A DNA stretch of 12,849 bases from DASZPL01 sp035550315 (GCA_035550315.1 DASZPL010000061.1:1-12849), one strand, 5' to 3'. Shown: positions 1-7,069, counted from the stretch's first letter. A program made the numbers and translations. Notes: a model not told the origin generated them from the sequence alone.

Positions 1-2
1 TG

Positions 3-2366
3 GTTGCCGGTGCCGTCGTCCTCGCCGCCGGCATGCCGGCCGCCGCGACGGCTGTGAGCGGCGGCGCATCGATGCCAACCGTTCGCGCCGAGCCGGCAGG
101 GGCGCCGTGTCACAACCGGCCGCACTGGCCGTGGTGCAACCGCCAACTTTCGCCCGCGCGCCGGGCGGCGCTGCTCGAGGCGCGGATGACCTCGGCCGAG
201 AAGATCGGGCTGCTCAACGGGGTCAGCCCCGGCGTGCACACCGGCGCCAGCCTCGCCATCCCGCGGCTCGGCATCCCGCAGGTCACCTACTCGGACGGGC
301 CGCTCGGCCCTCGGCAGGGCAACGCCACCGCGATGCCGGCGCCAATGGCCGTGGCCGCGTCGTTCGACCCGCACGAGGCCGCCGTCAGCGGTCGCGAGAT
401 CGCGACCGAGGCGAAGCACAAGGGCAACGACGTCGTGTTCGGGCCGACCGTGAACATCATGCGGACGCCGGAGGGCGGCCGCAGCTTCGAGGCGTACGGC
501 GAGGACCCGTTCCTGGTTTCGAGCACCGCGGTGGCGTGGATCAAGGGCGCGCAGCGCACCGGTGTGATGGCCGACGTGAAGCACTTCGCCGGCAACAACC
601 AGGAGGGCCAGCTCGGCGTCGCGCCGATCGCCGCCGTCGACGGCTCGCGGGTGCTGGTCGACGTACACGCCAGCAAGCGGGTGCTGCACGAGGTGTATCT
701 CCCGCAGTTCGAAGCCGCGGTGAAGCAAGCGCACGTCGCGACGGTGATGTGCTCCTACAACCGGCTGAACGGCTCCTACGCCTGCTCGAACTCGTGGCTG
801 CTCAAGGACACGCTCGAGAAGCAGTGGGGTTTCAAGGGTTACGTGCTGTCCGACTACGGTGCGGCGCACAGCACCGTCGGCAACCTCAAGGGCGGGCTCG
901 ACTTCGAGCCGTCCTCAATCTTCCCGGTGCCACAGCTCTCGTCGTACTACGCACCCGAGGTGCAGCTGGCCGTCGACACCGGACTGGTGAAGATGTCGGT
1001 GGTCGACGAGCACGTCCGGCGGATCCTGCGCACGATGTTCGCCTACGGACTGTTCGACCGCGCGCCATACCGCATCGATGAGGCGAAGATCGACAAGACG
1101 GCCGATGCCAGGACGTCGCGTCGGGTCGCGCAACACGGCATCGTGCTGCTCCGCAACCGCCGGCACCTGCTGCCGTTGCGTCGCGGCGCACATCGATCGG
1201 TCGCCGTCATCGGGCCGTACGCGAACACCTTCGTGACCGGCGGCGGATCCGGCGACGTGTCGCCGTACTCCACCGTCACCGCACTCGCCGGCATCAAGCG
1301 GGAGGCGGGACCGCACACCCGGGTCCGGTACGCCGACGGCAGCAACGTCACCGCCGCCGTGGCCGCCGCGAAGGCGAGCCGGGTCGCGGTTGTCGTGGTC
1401 GGCGACGTGGAGTCCGAGGGTCAGGACAAGTCCTGCCTCGGCTTGAACTGCGCGAGCGACCTGACCGACACGCTGCTGCCGATCACCTACCCGTGCAAGC
1501 AACCGCACTGCCCGCCCAACGGTCACGACGAGGCCGGCCTGATCCGGCGGGTCGCGGCGGCCAACCCGCGCACCGTCGTCGTGCTGGAAACCGGCGCGCC
1601 AGTGCTGACGCCGTGGCGGAACCAGGTCGCGGCCGTGGTCGAGGCGTGGTACCCCGGCGAGCACGGCGGCGCCGCGATCGCGCGGATGCTCTACGGCCGC
1701 GACGACCCGTCCGGCCGGCTGCCGGCGACCTTCCCGGCCGCTGCCTCGCAGCTGCCGACGGCCGGCAGCCCGGCGAAGTATCCGGGGCTCGGCGTGGAGG
1801 AGTACTACCGCGAGGGAGTCGACGTCGGCTACCGCTGGTACGACGCCCACCACTACCGGCCGGCCTATCCGTTCGGCTACGGCCTGTCCTACACGTCGTT
1901 CCGCTACTCGGACCTGCGGGTGCACCGCGGCGGCTCCGGCCGGGGGACGGTCGCGACGGTCTCGGTGCGGGTGACCAACATCGGGCACCGGCGGGGCACC
2001 GCGGTGCCGCAGCTCTATCTGTCGCTGCCGGGATCGGCCGCGGTGCCGGAGCCGCCGCGGCAGCTCGCCGGTTACCGCAGCCTGTCGCTGGCCCCCGGCG
2101 CCAGCGCGACCGTGTCGTTCCACCTCGACGGCCGGTCGTTCGCCCACTACGACACCGCGGCGAACGCCTGGCGCAGCAGCGCGGGGTGCTACGGCGTGCG
2201 GGTCGGCCCGTCGTCGGCGGCGTTGCCGCTGCACGCCACGCTGACCGAAGGCGCGGCGCACTGCGCGCACGCGGCGCTCCGGGTGCGGGTCGGCGGCCGC
2301 CGCGCCAACCGCGCCGACGTGGTGCCGTTCGCCCCGACGGTGTCCGACCCTCGCCGCTCGCGATAA
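3..2366 (+). CDS. Secreted glycoside hydrolase family 3 beta-glucosidase-like protein (5' end outside window)
   Basis: This enzyme probably hydrolyses terminal beta-glucosides or beta-xylosides outside the cell. The frame is open to the left edge, and the first visible codons encode a hydrophobic Ala/Val/Leu stretch ending in an Ala-Thr-Ala motif, the end of a signal peptide, so the true start lies upstream; the ATG at 33 falls inside that signal. Residues below count from that ATG. The GH3 N-terminal barrel spans about 55-345, with the KHFAGNNQ substrate-binding motif at 183-190 and the nucleophile Asp274 in VLSDYGA. The GH3 C-terminal domain (about 369-590) has ESEGQDK at 460-466, where Glu462 is the likely acid/base; the usual EGxDR Arg is Lys. 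Four cysteines (468, 473, 488, 493) sit in an insert just after it. A fibronectin III-like domain (about 632-740) closes the protein. The family is clear; exact substrate is not. Confidence 0.93.
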   Translation, partial: VAGAVVLAAGMPAAATAVSGGASMPTVRAEPAGAPCHNRPHWPWCNRQLSPARRAALLEARMTSAEKIGLLNGVSPGVHTGASLAIPRLGIPQVTYSDGPLGPRQGNATAMPAPMAVAASFDPHEAAVSGREIATEAKHKGNDVVFGPTVNIMRTPEGGRSFEAYGEDPFLVSSTAVAWIKGAQRTGVMADVKHFAGNNQEGQLGVAPIAAVDGSRVLVDVHASKRVLHEVYLPQFEAAVKQAHVATVMCSYNRLNGSYACSNSWLLKDTLEKQWGFKGYVLSDYGAAHSTVGNLKGGLDFEPSSIFPVPQLSSYYAPEVQLAVDTGLVKMSVVDEHVRRILRTMFAYGLFDRAPYRIDEAKIDKTADARTSRRVAQHGIVLLRNRRHLLPLRRGAHRSVAVIGPYANTFVTGGGSGDVSPYSTVTALAGIKREAGPHTRVRYADGSNVTAAVAAAKASRVAVVVVGDVESEGQDKSCLGLNCASDLTDTLLPITYPCKQPHCPPNGHDEAGLIRRVAAANPRTVVVLETGAPVLTPWRNQVAAVVEAWYPGEHGGAAIARMLYGRDDPSGRLPATFPAAASQLPTAGSPAKYPGLGVEEYYREGVDVGYRWYDAHHYRPAYPFGYGLSYTSFRYSDLRVHRGGSGRGTVATVSVRVTNIGHRRGTAVPQLYLSLPGSAAVPEPPRQLAGYRSLSLAPGASATVSFHLDGRSFAHYDTAANAWRSSAGCYGVRVGPSSAALPLHATLTEGAAHCAHAALRVRVGGRRANRADVVPFAPTVSDPRRSR

Positions 2367-2371
2367 CCCCC

Positions 2372-2399
2372 CGCGGTGATCATCCCTCGCGGTGATCAT
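2372..2399. repeat. Two 12-bp direct repeats (CGCGGTGATCAT)
   Basis: CGCGGTGATCAT occurs at 2372-2383 and again at 2388-2399, four bases apart. The second copy runs into the left arm of the inverted repeat that follows. The copies begin six bases after the stop codon of the glycoside hydrolase. This resembles the edge of an intergenic repeat element or a partial duplication of it; no function can be assigned from the sequence. Confidence 0.75.
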
Positions 2400-2449
2400 G
2401 AGCGATTTCGGCTAAATCGGCTCGTTTCGTGCGTATTCGCTCATGATCA
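2393..2449. repeat. 57-bp palindromic element with perfect 13-bp arms
   Basis: The left arm TGATCATGAGCGA (2393-2405) is the exact reverse complement of the right arm TCGCTCATGATCA (2437-2449), with 31 bases between. A second, overlapping hairpin is possible: CGATTT (2403-2408) pairs with AAATCG (2414-2419) around a 5-base loop. The element lies between the convergent glycoside hydrolase and the leftward 279-aa gene and supplies that gene's stop codon at 2412-2414. It is more AT-rich than its surroundings. It could act as a bidirectional terminator, although no T-run follows either arm, or be one copy of a dispersed repeat family. The structure is seen directly; the role is inferred. Confidence 0.75.
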
Positions 2450-3251
2450 ACGTGGGGGCTGTGGGGGCTGTGGGGGAGCCGACGCGGGCGGTGACCACCT
2501 CGTCGCGCGTGACCAGCACCGGTCGCGGAAACGCGCGCGCTGCGGGATCGGTGAGCTGCCACGCCGCTGCAGCGAACGCCGGGTCGACCCGCGACAAGTC
2601 GAACCAGCCGCGGCTGCGGTCGGGGACCGCGACCGGGCACAGTCCGCCGGACTGGTCGGCGAGCATGGTCCGTAACGCCCGCGAGCCGAGCAGCGTGACC
2701 ACGTCGCAGTCGCCCATCGGCCGCAGCACCGGCCGCGGCTCGCGCGCGAACCGCTGCACCGCGAGCTGCCCCATCCGTTCCAGGTAGCCGACCGCCTTGG
2801 CCCACCACGCCTCCGGCCGGACGCCGGCGGCGCGCAACAGCTCGTGCGGGACCGCGATCACGCCGTCGGGCTGCCGCGGATCGAGGCCGGCGAAGCCGAA
2901 CCCCAGGTGCAGTGCATCGCCCGGGACCGCCTTGCGGATCCAGTCCAGCCCGGGATGGCGCGGCGAGAGCACGGGGACGGCGTACGGCCGGGCGCGCTCG
3001 GCCAGGTCATCGCCGTGGTGGTCGGCCAACGCCCGCCGCAGCACCAGCCAGTCGGCGAGCCGCTCGCGCGCACCGGCCGACTCCGGATCCTCACCCGCGA
3101 CGGCGCGGCCGCATTCCGCCCAGCCGACCAGCACATCGGTGGCGCCCGGGAGCACGACGCCGTCGTCAGCCGGCGTCAGGTCGACGTCGTGCAGGACGGC
3201 GACGGCGAGCGCACACTGACGGAGCCGCCGCACCACGGCCTCGGCAGGCAT
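2412..3251 (-). CDS. Conserved-looking hypothetical protein (279 aa)
   Basis: I do not recognise this family. The protein is predicted soluble, with no signal peptide or membrane segment. Visible landmarks are a helical N-terminus starting MPAEAVVRRLRQ, a central GDALHLGFGFAGLDP stretch, and a Trp/Arg-rich segment (WWAKAVGYLERMGQ, then PVLRPMGDCDVVTLLGSRALR). Codon use is typical of the window, which supports it as a real gene. The ATG at 3251 is preferred because a TAnnnT hexamer lies exactly 6 nt upstream, as at several neighbouring starts, and there is no Shine-Dalgarno sequence. The last 12 residues (LIMSEYARNEPI) and the stop codon are encoded by the palindromic repeat, and the preceding SPTAPTAPT by tandem 9-mers, so the C-terminus looks recently altered and may be dispensable. 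It lies 54 bp downstream of the maleylpyruvate isomerase-family gene. Confidence 0.75.
   Translation of the reverse strand: MPAEAVVRRLRQCALAVAVLHDVDLTPADDGVVLPGATDVLVGWAECGRAVAGEDPESAGARERLADWLVLRRALADHHGDDLAERARPYAVPVLSPRHPGLDWIRKAVPGDALHLGFGFAGLDPRQPDGVIAVPHELLRAAGVRPEAWWAKAVGYLERMGQLAVQRFAREPRPVLRPMGDCDVVTLLGSRALRTMLADQSGGLCPVAVPDRSRGWFDLSRVDPAFAAAAWQLTDPAARAFPRPVLVTRDEVVTARVGSPTAPTAPTLIMSEYARNEPI
2452..2478. repeat. Three 9-bp tandem repeats (GTGGGGGCT)
   Basis: GTGGGGGCT at 2452-2460 and 2461-2469 is followed by a two-mismatch third copy, GTGGGGGAG, at 2470-2478. The unit is a multiple of three, so on the minus strand it adds whole Ala-Pro-Thr codons to the leftward gene, giving SPTAPTAPT. 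It directly abuts the palindromic element and may vary in copy number through slippage. Confidence 0.7.
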
Positions 3252-3257
3252 GCCAAA

Positions 3258-3263
3258 ACGGTA
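3258..3263 (-). promoter_or_regulatory. Putative -10 box for leaderless transcription of the 279-aa gene
   Basis: On the minus strand the hexamer TACCGT matches TAnnnT and is separated by 6 nt (TTTGGC) from the ATG at 3251. A start site 6-7 nt past a -10 box would coincide with the ATG, giving a leaderless mRNA. No convincing -35 box was found. The same geometry recurs elsewhere in the window. Confidence 0.5.
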
Positions 3264-3305
3264 TCGGTCGGGCAGATCCCGCGAGGCCGCTCAAACGGGT
3301 GAAAT

Positions 3306-4055
3306 TCAGGACCAGGTCACGAGCGCGCGCTCGCGCCAAATCTCGAGTACGGCGGAATCACCCGCCACGTCGAGGTCGCCGAGCGGGCGGCGGTTCCACA
3401 ACCCGGCGTAGAGCGCCGCCGCCGGGCCGCTGACCGAGCAGTCCGCCGACCCGGCCTCCCGCACCACTTCGCGCGCCTCCGCGCCGACCCGCACGGTCCA
3501 GCCGTCGCCGGTGTCGGTCGACCGCAACGCCAGCGACACCGGCGGGTCGGCGACCAGCCGGCTGCGCTTGCGCGAGAAGAAGCCGAACAGCAGCTCGTCG
3601 ATCCCGTCCACCGCCAGCGCCGGGTCGATCTCGCTTGACATGCCGGCCGCGGCCTCGACATCCAGCCGGTGCACGCAGGTCTCGTGGGCCTGCCGTCGGG
3701 CCCAGAACGCGAGTGGCGACGGCGCCGGCAGGAAGGCCCAGAAGTCGGCCGCCGGATCGGCCGCCCGCAACGCCGCCACCAGTGCGCCGTGCCCCGCGTC
3801 GAACCAATCCAGCAGCTCGTCGTCGGCCGGACCCGTGAACCACGGCTCGACCTCCTCGTCGCTGGGGCTGGCCGGTCGCCGCTCGGCGACGATCGTCGTC
3901 GCCCACCGGTGGACGCCGCCGAGGTGGCGCAGCAGGTCGGCGACCGACCAGTCGGGGCAGGTCGGCACGTGGGCGCCGACGCCGGCTTTCGCCGCGGCGC
4001 CGGCCAGCGCCGGTCCCTCGGCGGCGAGGGCGGCGATCAGAGTGTCGATCTCCAT
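3306..4055 (-). CDS. Maleylpyruvate isomerase family, mycothiol-dependent-type protein (249 aa)
   Basis: This belongs to the two-domain actinobacterial family named after mycothiol-dependent maleylpyruvate isomerase. The N-terminal DinB-like helical domain (about 1-140) carries candidate metal ligands His49 (in LRHLGGVHRW), Glu125 and His129 (in AHETCVHRLD); the E-x3-H spacing matches the zinc ligands known in the corynebacterial enzyme. The C-terminal domain (about 155-245) has the LFGFFSRKR and GDLDVAGDS segments typical of the family. Many relatives have no known substrate, so a thiol-linked reaction is possible but not established. The ATG at 4055 was chosen because the N-terminal domain begins there and a -10-like hexamer stands 6 nt upstream; the frame stays open further upstream but that part does not resemble the family. 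It lies 35 bp downstream of the GNAT gene. Confidence 0.88.
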   Translation of the reverse strand: MEIDTLIAALAAEGPALAGAAAKAGVGAHVPTCPDWSVADLLRHLGGVHRWATTIVAERRPASPSDEEVEPWFTGPADDELLDWFDAGHGALVAALRAADPAADFWAFLPAPSPLAFWARRQAHETCVHRLDVEAAAGMSSEIDPALAVDGIDELLFGFFSRKRSRLVADPPVSLALRSTDTGDGWTVRVGAEAREVVREAGSADCSVSGPAAALYAGLWNRRPLGDLDVAGDSAVLEIWRERALVTWS

Positions 4056-4061
4056 CGCCGT

Positions 4062-4067
4062 AAGGTA
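4062..4067 (-). promoter_or_regulatory. Putative -10 box for the maleylpyruvate isomerase-family gene
   Basis: The minus-strand hexamer TACCTT is followed by 6 nt (ACGGCG) and then the ATG at 4055. This fits a leaderless actinobacterial promoter sitting in the 35-bp gap after the GNAT gene. No recognisable -35 sequence is present. Confidence 0.5.
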
Positions 4068-4090
4068 CGCGGCTGCGCGGCCGAAATCGG

Positions 4091-4534
4091 TCAGTGGCGG
4101 AGGTCGAGCCGGTAGTAGACGTAGCCGTCGACCGGCCCGTCGTAGATCCGAAAGCCCAGCCGCTCGACGACGCGACGGGACGGCGTGTTGTCGACGTGCA
4201 CCTCGGCGGTCACAACGCGGACCTCCGGTTTGGTGCGCAGCCAGTCGACCAGCGCGGTCACCGCGGCGGTGCCGAGGCCGTGCCCGCGGCTGCCGGCCGC
4301 CAGGCCGTAGCCGATCTCGACCGTGCCGGCCGCGTCGACCGGGCGCTTCGTGCCGCACTCGCCCGCGACCCGGCCGTCGTCGTCGATCACCAAAAAGACC
4401 GAGCCGCCGGTCGTGGCGAAGCCGAGCCCGGCGCCGGTGTCCGCGGTCGGCCAGCCCGGCGCGAGGGTGCGGCCGCCGTACTGGCCGGCGACGAGCGCGT
4501 CGACCTCGTCGGCGTCCACCGGTTCGAGTCTCAG
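4091..4534 (-). CDS. GNAT family N-acetyltransferase
   Basis: This small protein should transfer an acetyl group from acetyl-CoA to an unidentified amine. Motif A is visible as GLAAGSRGHGLGTAAV, with the R-G-x-G-x-G acetyl-CoA pyrophosphate loop, and the family's late motif appears as VDNTPSRRVVERLGFRIY. The start is uncertain. LRLEPVDADEVDAL matches the first strand and helix of the fold, and its first codon is a CTG at 4534 that overlaps the ribonuclease D stop as CTGA, with GGGAG 5 nt upstream. The conventional alternative is GTG at 4519 (142 aa), which would cut off the first strand; another GTG at 4588 lies well inside ribonuclease D. The overlap suggests translational coupling to ribonuclease D. 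Family assignment is firm; the start is about even between CTG and GTG. Confidence 0.82.
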   Translation of the reverse strand: MRLEPVDADEVDALVAGQYGGRTLAPGWPTADTGAGLGFATTGGSVFLVIDDDGRVAGECGTKRPVDAAGTVEIGYGLAAGSRGHGLGTAAVTALVDWLRTKPEVRVVTAEVHVDNTPSRRVVERLGFRIYDGPVDGYVYYRLDLRH

Positions 4535-5763
4535 GACGGCTCCCGCATCGCGTCGGCGAGCACCTCGGCGGTCAGCTCGACCTGCCACGGCCGCGCGCCC
4601 TTCTCGGCGAGGTACGCCGCGATGCCCTGGCGGTCGACGGCGGCCGGCGCCCAGGCCAGCCGGCGGACCAGCTCGGGGGTGAGCAGGTTCTCGACCGGCA
4701 AGCCGTGCTCGTCGGCGATGGCCTGCAGGCCCGCCCGCGCCCGGGCCAGCCGTGCCGCAGCTTCCGGATCGCGGTCGGGCCAACGGTTGGCCGGCGGCGG
4801 GCCGTCGCCGGGCAGCGACTGCCGGGGAAGCTCGGAGTCGGGGAGCTGGTAGGCCGCCTCGATGGTGGGCCACAGCCGGTCGACCAGCCGCCGGGTCGAG
4901 CGGCCGCCCCAGCCGGGCAGCCGGCCGAGCGCCGCGGCGTCGGTCGGCAGGGTGGTCGCCGCCGCGATGATCGCCGCGTCCGGCAGCACCCGGCCGCTGG
5001 CCGCGTCGCGGTCGCGGGCGATCGCGTCGCGCGCGAGCCACAGCGCCCGCACCACTGCCAGCTGCCGGCGGGTGCGCACCCGATGCATGCCGCTGGTACG
5101 CCGCCACGGGTCGGGGCGTGGCGGCGGTGGTGTCGCCGTACGCACGGCTTCGAACTCCTGCTCGGCCCACGCCAGCTTGCCCTGCCGGGTGAGCTCGCCG
5201 TGCAGCGCCTGGCGCAGGTCGACCAGCAGCTCGACGTCGAGCGCCGCGTAGCGCAGCCAGGGTTCCGGCAACGGCCGGCGCGACCAGTCCACGGCGGAGT
5301 GTTCCTTCGCCAGCTGCCGGCTGAGCAACACCTCGACCATGGTTGCCAGCCCGACCCGTTGGAAACCGGCGAGCCGGGCGGCCAGCTCCGTGTCGAACAG
5401 CCGTTGCGGCTCCAGGCCCACCTCGCGCAGCGACGGCAGGTCCTGGGAGGCGGCGTGCAGCACCCACTCCGCGTCCGCCAGCGCGGCCGACAGCTCACCC
5501 AGCTCGGGACACGCGACCGGGTCGATAAGCACGGTGCCGGCGCCCTCGCGGCGCAGCTGCACCAGGTAGGCCCGCTGGCCGTAGCGGTGCCCGGAGGCAC
5601 GCTCGGCGTCGACCGCGACGGCTCCCGAGCCGTTCGCCAGGGCCTCGATCGCCGTGGCGAGGGCGGCTGCGGTCTCGACCACCGGAGGGACCCCGTCGCG
5701 GGGCTCGAGCAGCGGGACCAGTGGAGCCAGCGGCAGCGCCGCCTCGTCCAGCTCCTCGCTCAC
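4531..5763 (-). CDS. rnd: HRDC domain ribonuclease D (DEDDy 3'-5' exonuclease)
   Basis: This is a ribonuclease D-like 3'-5' exoribonuclease, probably acting in the cytoplasm on tRNA or other RNA 3' ends. The 410-aa protein has the DEDDy exonuclease motifs in order: Asp52 and Glu54 in VAVDAERASG, Asp108 in HAASQDLPSL, and Tyr172/Asp176 in RYAALDVELL. An HRDC nucleic-acid-binding domain follows at about 227-306, and the C-terminal region (about 325-405) adds a second helical block, as in longer actinobacterial members. The GTG start at 5763 is supported by a TAGCCT hexamer 7 nt upstream and by protein length. It begins 15 bp after the response regulator and its stop overlaps the GNAT frame by 4 bp. 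Family identity is secure; RNA substrates are inferred from the family. Confidence 0.93.
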   Translation of the reverse strand: MSEELDEAALPLAPLVPLLEPRDGVPPVVETAAALATAIEALANGSGAVAVDAERASGHRYGQRAYLVQLRREGAGTVLIDPVACPELGELSAALADAEWVLHAASQDLPSLREVGLEPQRLFDTELAARLAGFQRVGLATMVEVLLSRQLAKEHSAVDWSRRPLPEPWLRYAALDVELLVDLRQALHGELTRQGKLAWAEQEFEAVRTATPPPPRPDPWRRTSGMHRVRTRRQLAVVRALWLARDAIARDRDAASGRVLPDAAIIAAATTLPTDAAALGRLPGWGGRSTRRLVDRLWPTIEAAYQLPDSELPRQSLPGDGPPPANRWPDRDPEAAARLARARAGLQAIADEHGLPVENLLTPELVRRLAWAPAAVDRQGIAAYLAEKGARPWQVELTAEVLADAMREPS

Positions 5764-5770
5764 ATTGCAG

Positions 5771-5776
5771 AGGCTA
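5771..5776 (-). promoter_or_regulatory. Putative -10 box for ribonuclease D
   Basis: On the minus strand TAGCCT is followed by 7 nt (CTGCAAT) and the GTG at 5763. The box fills most of the 15-bp gap after the response regulator stop codon, suggesting ribonuclease D can be transcribed as a leaderless mRNA separately from the upstream gene. No good -35 is visible inside the regulator gene. Confidence 0.5.
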
Positions 5777-5778
5777 AG

Positions 5779-6441
5779 TCAGCTGATCATGCCCGCCCGC
5801 ATTGCGACGGCCACCATCTCGGCGCGGTCGCCGGTGCCGAGCTTGCGACCGATGCGGGCGAGGTGGCTCTTCGCGGTCAGCGCGGACAGGCCGAGGCTCT
5901 CGCCGATCTCCTTGTTGGAGCGGCCGTCGGAGACCAGCCGGAGCACTTCCAGCTCGCGCGGCGAGAGCAGGACCGCCGGGCGGCGTACCGATTGGCGCGG
6001 CAGGAACGCCAGCGTGGGATCGGTGAACCGGTCGCCGCCGAGCACCCGCCGGACGCCTTCGTCGACCGCGGTCGGAGTCGCGGACTTGAGCAAGTAGCCG
6101 CCGGCGCCCGCCGTGAACGCGGCGCGCACGGTGTGCGGCTCCGTGTGGGCCGAGACGACCAGCAGCCGCCGCCAGCCGGCGTCGCGCAGCCACGCGGTCA
6201 GCTCCAACCCGGAGCCGTCCGGCAGGTCGACGTCGACCACGGCGAGGTCGCGCCGCGCCGCGTTGGCCAGGGCTCGGGCCTGCTGCACGGTCGCAGCTTC
6301 GGCGACATCCTGGCCGCCGAGGGCGCGCAACCGTGCCGCGATCGCGGCCCGGACGTCGAGCTGGTGGTCGACCACCAGGGCGCTGAACGCTCGGTGCTGC
6401 TCGGCGGATCCGGCCGTGGGCAGGGCGGAGACGACGGTCAC
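5779..6441 (-). CDS. Atypical orphan response regulator, NarL/LuxR type (WhiI-like by position)
   Basis: This is a 220-aa DNA-binding transcription regulator with a receiver domain (about 20-135) and a LuxR-type helix-turn-helix (about 158-220: LSPRELEVLRLV, SNKEIGESLGLS, TAKSHLARIGRKLG). The receiver keeps the phosphoacceptor Asp70 (VVDVDLP), Ser97 and Lys119, but the first of the paired acidic residues near the N-terminus is Val24, leaving only Asp25 (VVDH instead of VDDH). Phosphorylation may therefore be weak or absent. No histidine kinase gene is nearby. From memory, Streptomyces carries the orphan sporulation regulator WhiI in this neighbourhood, close to hemE, so orthology is possible but unverified. 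The GTG at 6441 is the only start giving a complete receiver domain; it is 43 bp downstream of DUF3000 and probably shares its transcript. Confidence 0.88.
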   Translation of the reverse strand: MTVVSALPTAGSAEQHRAFSALVVDHQLDVRAAIAARLRALGGQDVAEAATVQQARALANAARRDLAVVDVDLPDGSGLELTAWLRDAGWRRLLVVSAHTEPHTVRAAFTAGAGGYLLKSATPTAVDEGVRRVLGGDRFTDPTLAFLPRQSVRRPAVLLSPRELEVLRLVSDGRSNKEIGESLGLSALTAKSHLARIGRKLGTGDRAEMVAVAMRAGMIS

Positions 6442-6484
6442 ACAGAATTGGTCGGCCGAATCGGCGGCCGACTGAAGCGATCAG

Positions 6485-7063
6485 CTAGCGGCGGCGGCGC
6501 GCCGGGATCGGGATCACGCCGGGAGGCGTCGGTGGCAGCCCGGCACACAGGCACAGCAGCTCGCCGAACGCGACCAGGTGCGGGCCGAGGTCGCCGACCG
6601 GCGACCACGAGGCGCGGATCTCGACGTCGCAGGCGACCGGCTGGTCGGTCAGCAGCCCGAACCGCTGCGAGGTGGTGCGGGTCACGGTGCCGCCCTCGGC
6701 GGCGTAGCCGGCCCCGGCCGCTTCGAGCGCCTCGATCAGCCAGCTCCAGCCGACCTCGGCGAGCAACGGGTCGCTGGCAACCTCGGGGTCGACCCCGGCC
6801 TGCACGTATGCGACGCAGCGGGTGTCACCGGCCCAGACGTCCTGTCCGTCCGGATCGTGGAGCACGACCAGCCGGCCGTCGGCCAGCTCTTCGCCGGCCG
6901 TGACGGCGGTTGCCTGCAGTGCCACGGCGTACGGCGCGAGCCGTTGCGGTGGCGGCAACTCCTGGACCGCGACCTCCGGCCGCAGACTGACGGACGTCAG
7001 GCCGGCGAGCGCCGACCGGAACGCTGCTGGTAGGTCGGCCGGTGCGGAGAGCTCCAGCGACAC
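6485..7063 (-). CDS. DUF3000 domain-containing protein (192 aa)
   Basis: This is a conserved actinobacterial protein of unknown function assigned to the DUF3000 family; Rv2680 of Mycobacterium tuberculosis is, from memory, a member beside its ribonuclease D gene. Visible features are the N-terminal SAPADLPAAFRSAL, the SLRPEVAVQELPPPQRLAPYAVAL block, LLAEVGWSWLIEAL in the middle, and a C-terminal half ending with LVAFGELLCLCAGLPP. The protein appears cytosolic. The GTG at 7063 is chosen because the family's N-terminus begins there and because TACAGT lies exactly 6 nt upstream; a start at 7135 would add 24 residues that overlap the divergent znuA promoter. It is followed by the response regulator after 43 bp on the same strand. 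Confidence 0.87.
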   Translation of the reverse strand: MSLELSAPADLPAAFRSALAGLTSVSLRPEVAVQELPPPQRLAPYAVALQATAVTAGEELADGRLVVLHDPDGQDVWAGDTRCVAYVQAGVDPEVASDPLLAEVGWSWLIEALEAAGAGYAAEGGTVTRTTSQRFGLLTDQPVACDVEIRASWSPVGDLGPHLVAFGELLCLCAGLPPTPPGVIPIPARRRR

Positions 7064-7069
7064 TCGCTC

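Noticed and set aside
915..2399. 494-aa open frame antisense to the glycoside hydrolase
   Set aside because: Its composition is Arg/Gly/Val-rich with no recognisable motif, and the opposite strand carries a complete GH3 sequence.
2393..2449. Intrinsic rho-independent terminator
   Set aside because: The arms are long and perfect but there is a 31-base loop and no T-run on either side, so I list it as a repeat element and leave termination as a possibility.
4091..5467. 458-aa frame that would fuse extra sequence to the GNAT protein
   Set aside because: The upstream part overlaps ribonuclease D in another frame and is low-complexity; only the last 147 codons resemble a GNAT domain.
5784..5791. 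TGATCATG, matching the start of the palindromic element arm
   Set aside because: It is a short match within the last codons of the response regulator, with no partner arm nearby, so chance is the simplest explanation.
3511..6903. 1130-aa open frame on the plus strand
   Set aside because: It runs antisense to five well-supported genes and its product is low-complexity Arg/Gly/Pro/Ala-rich sequence, as expected for an alternative frame in high-GC DNA.
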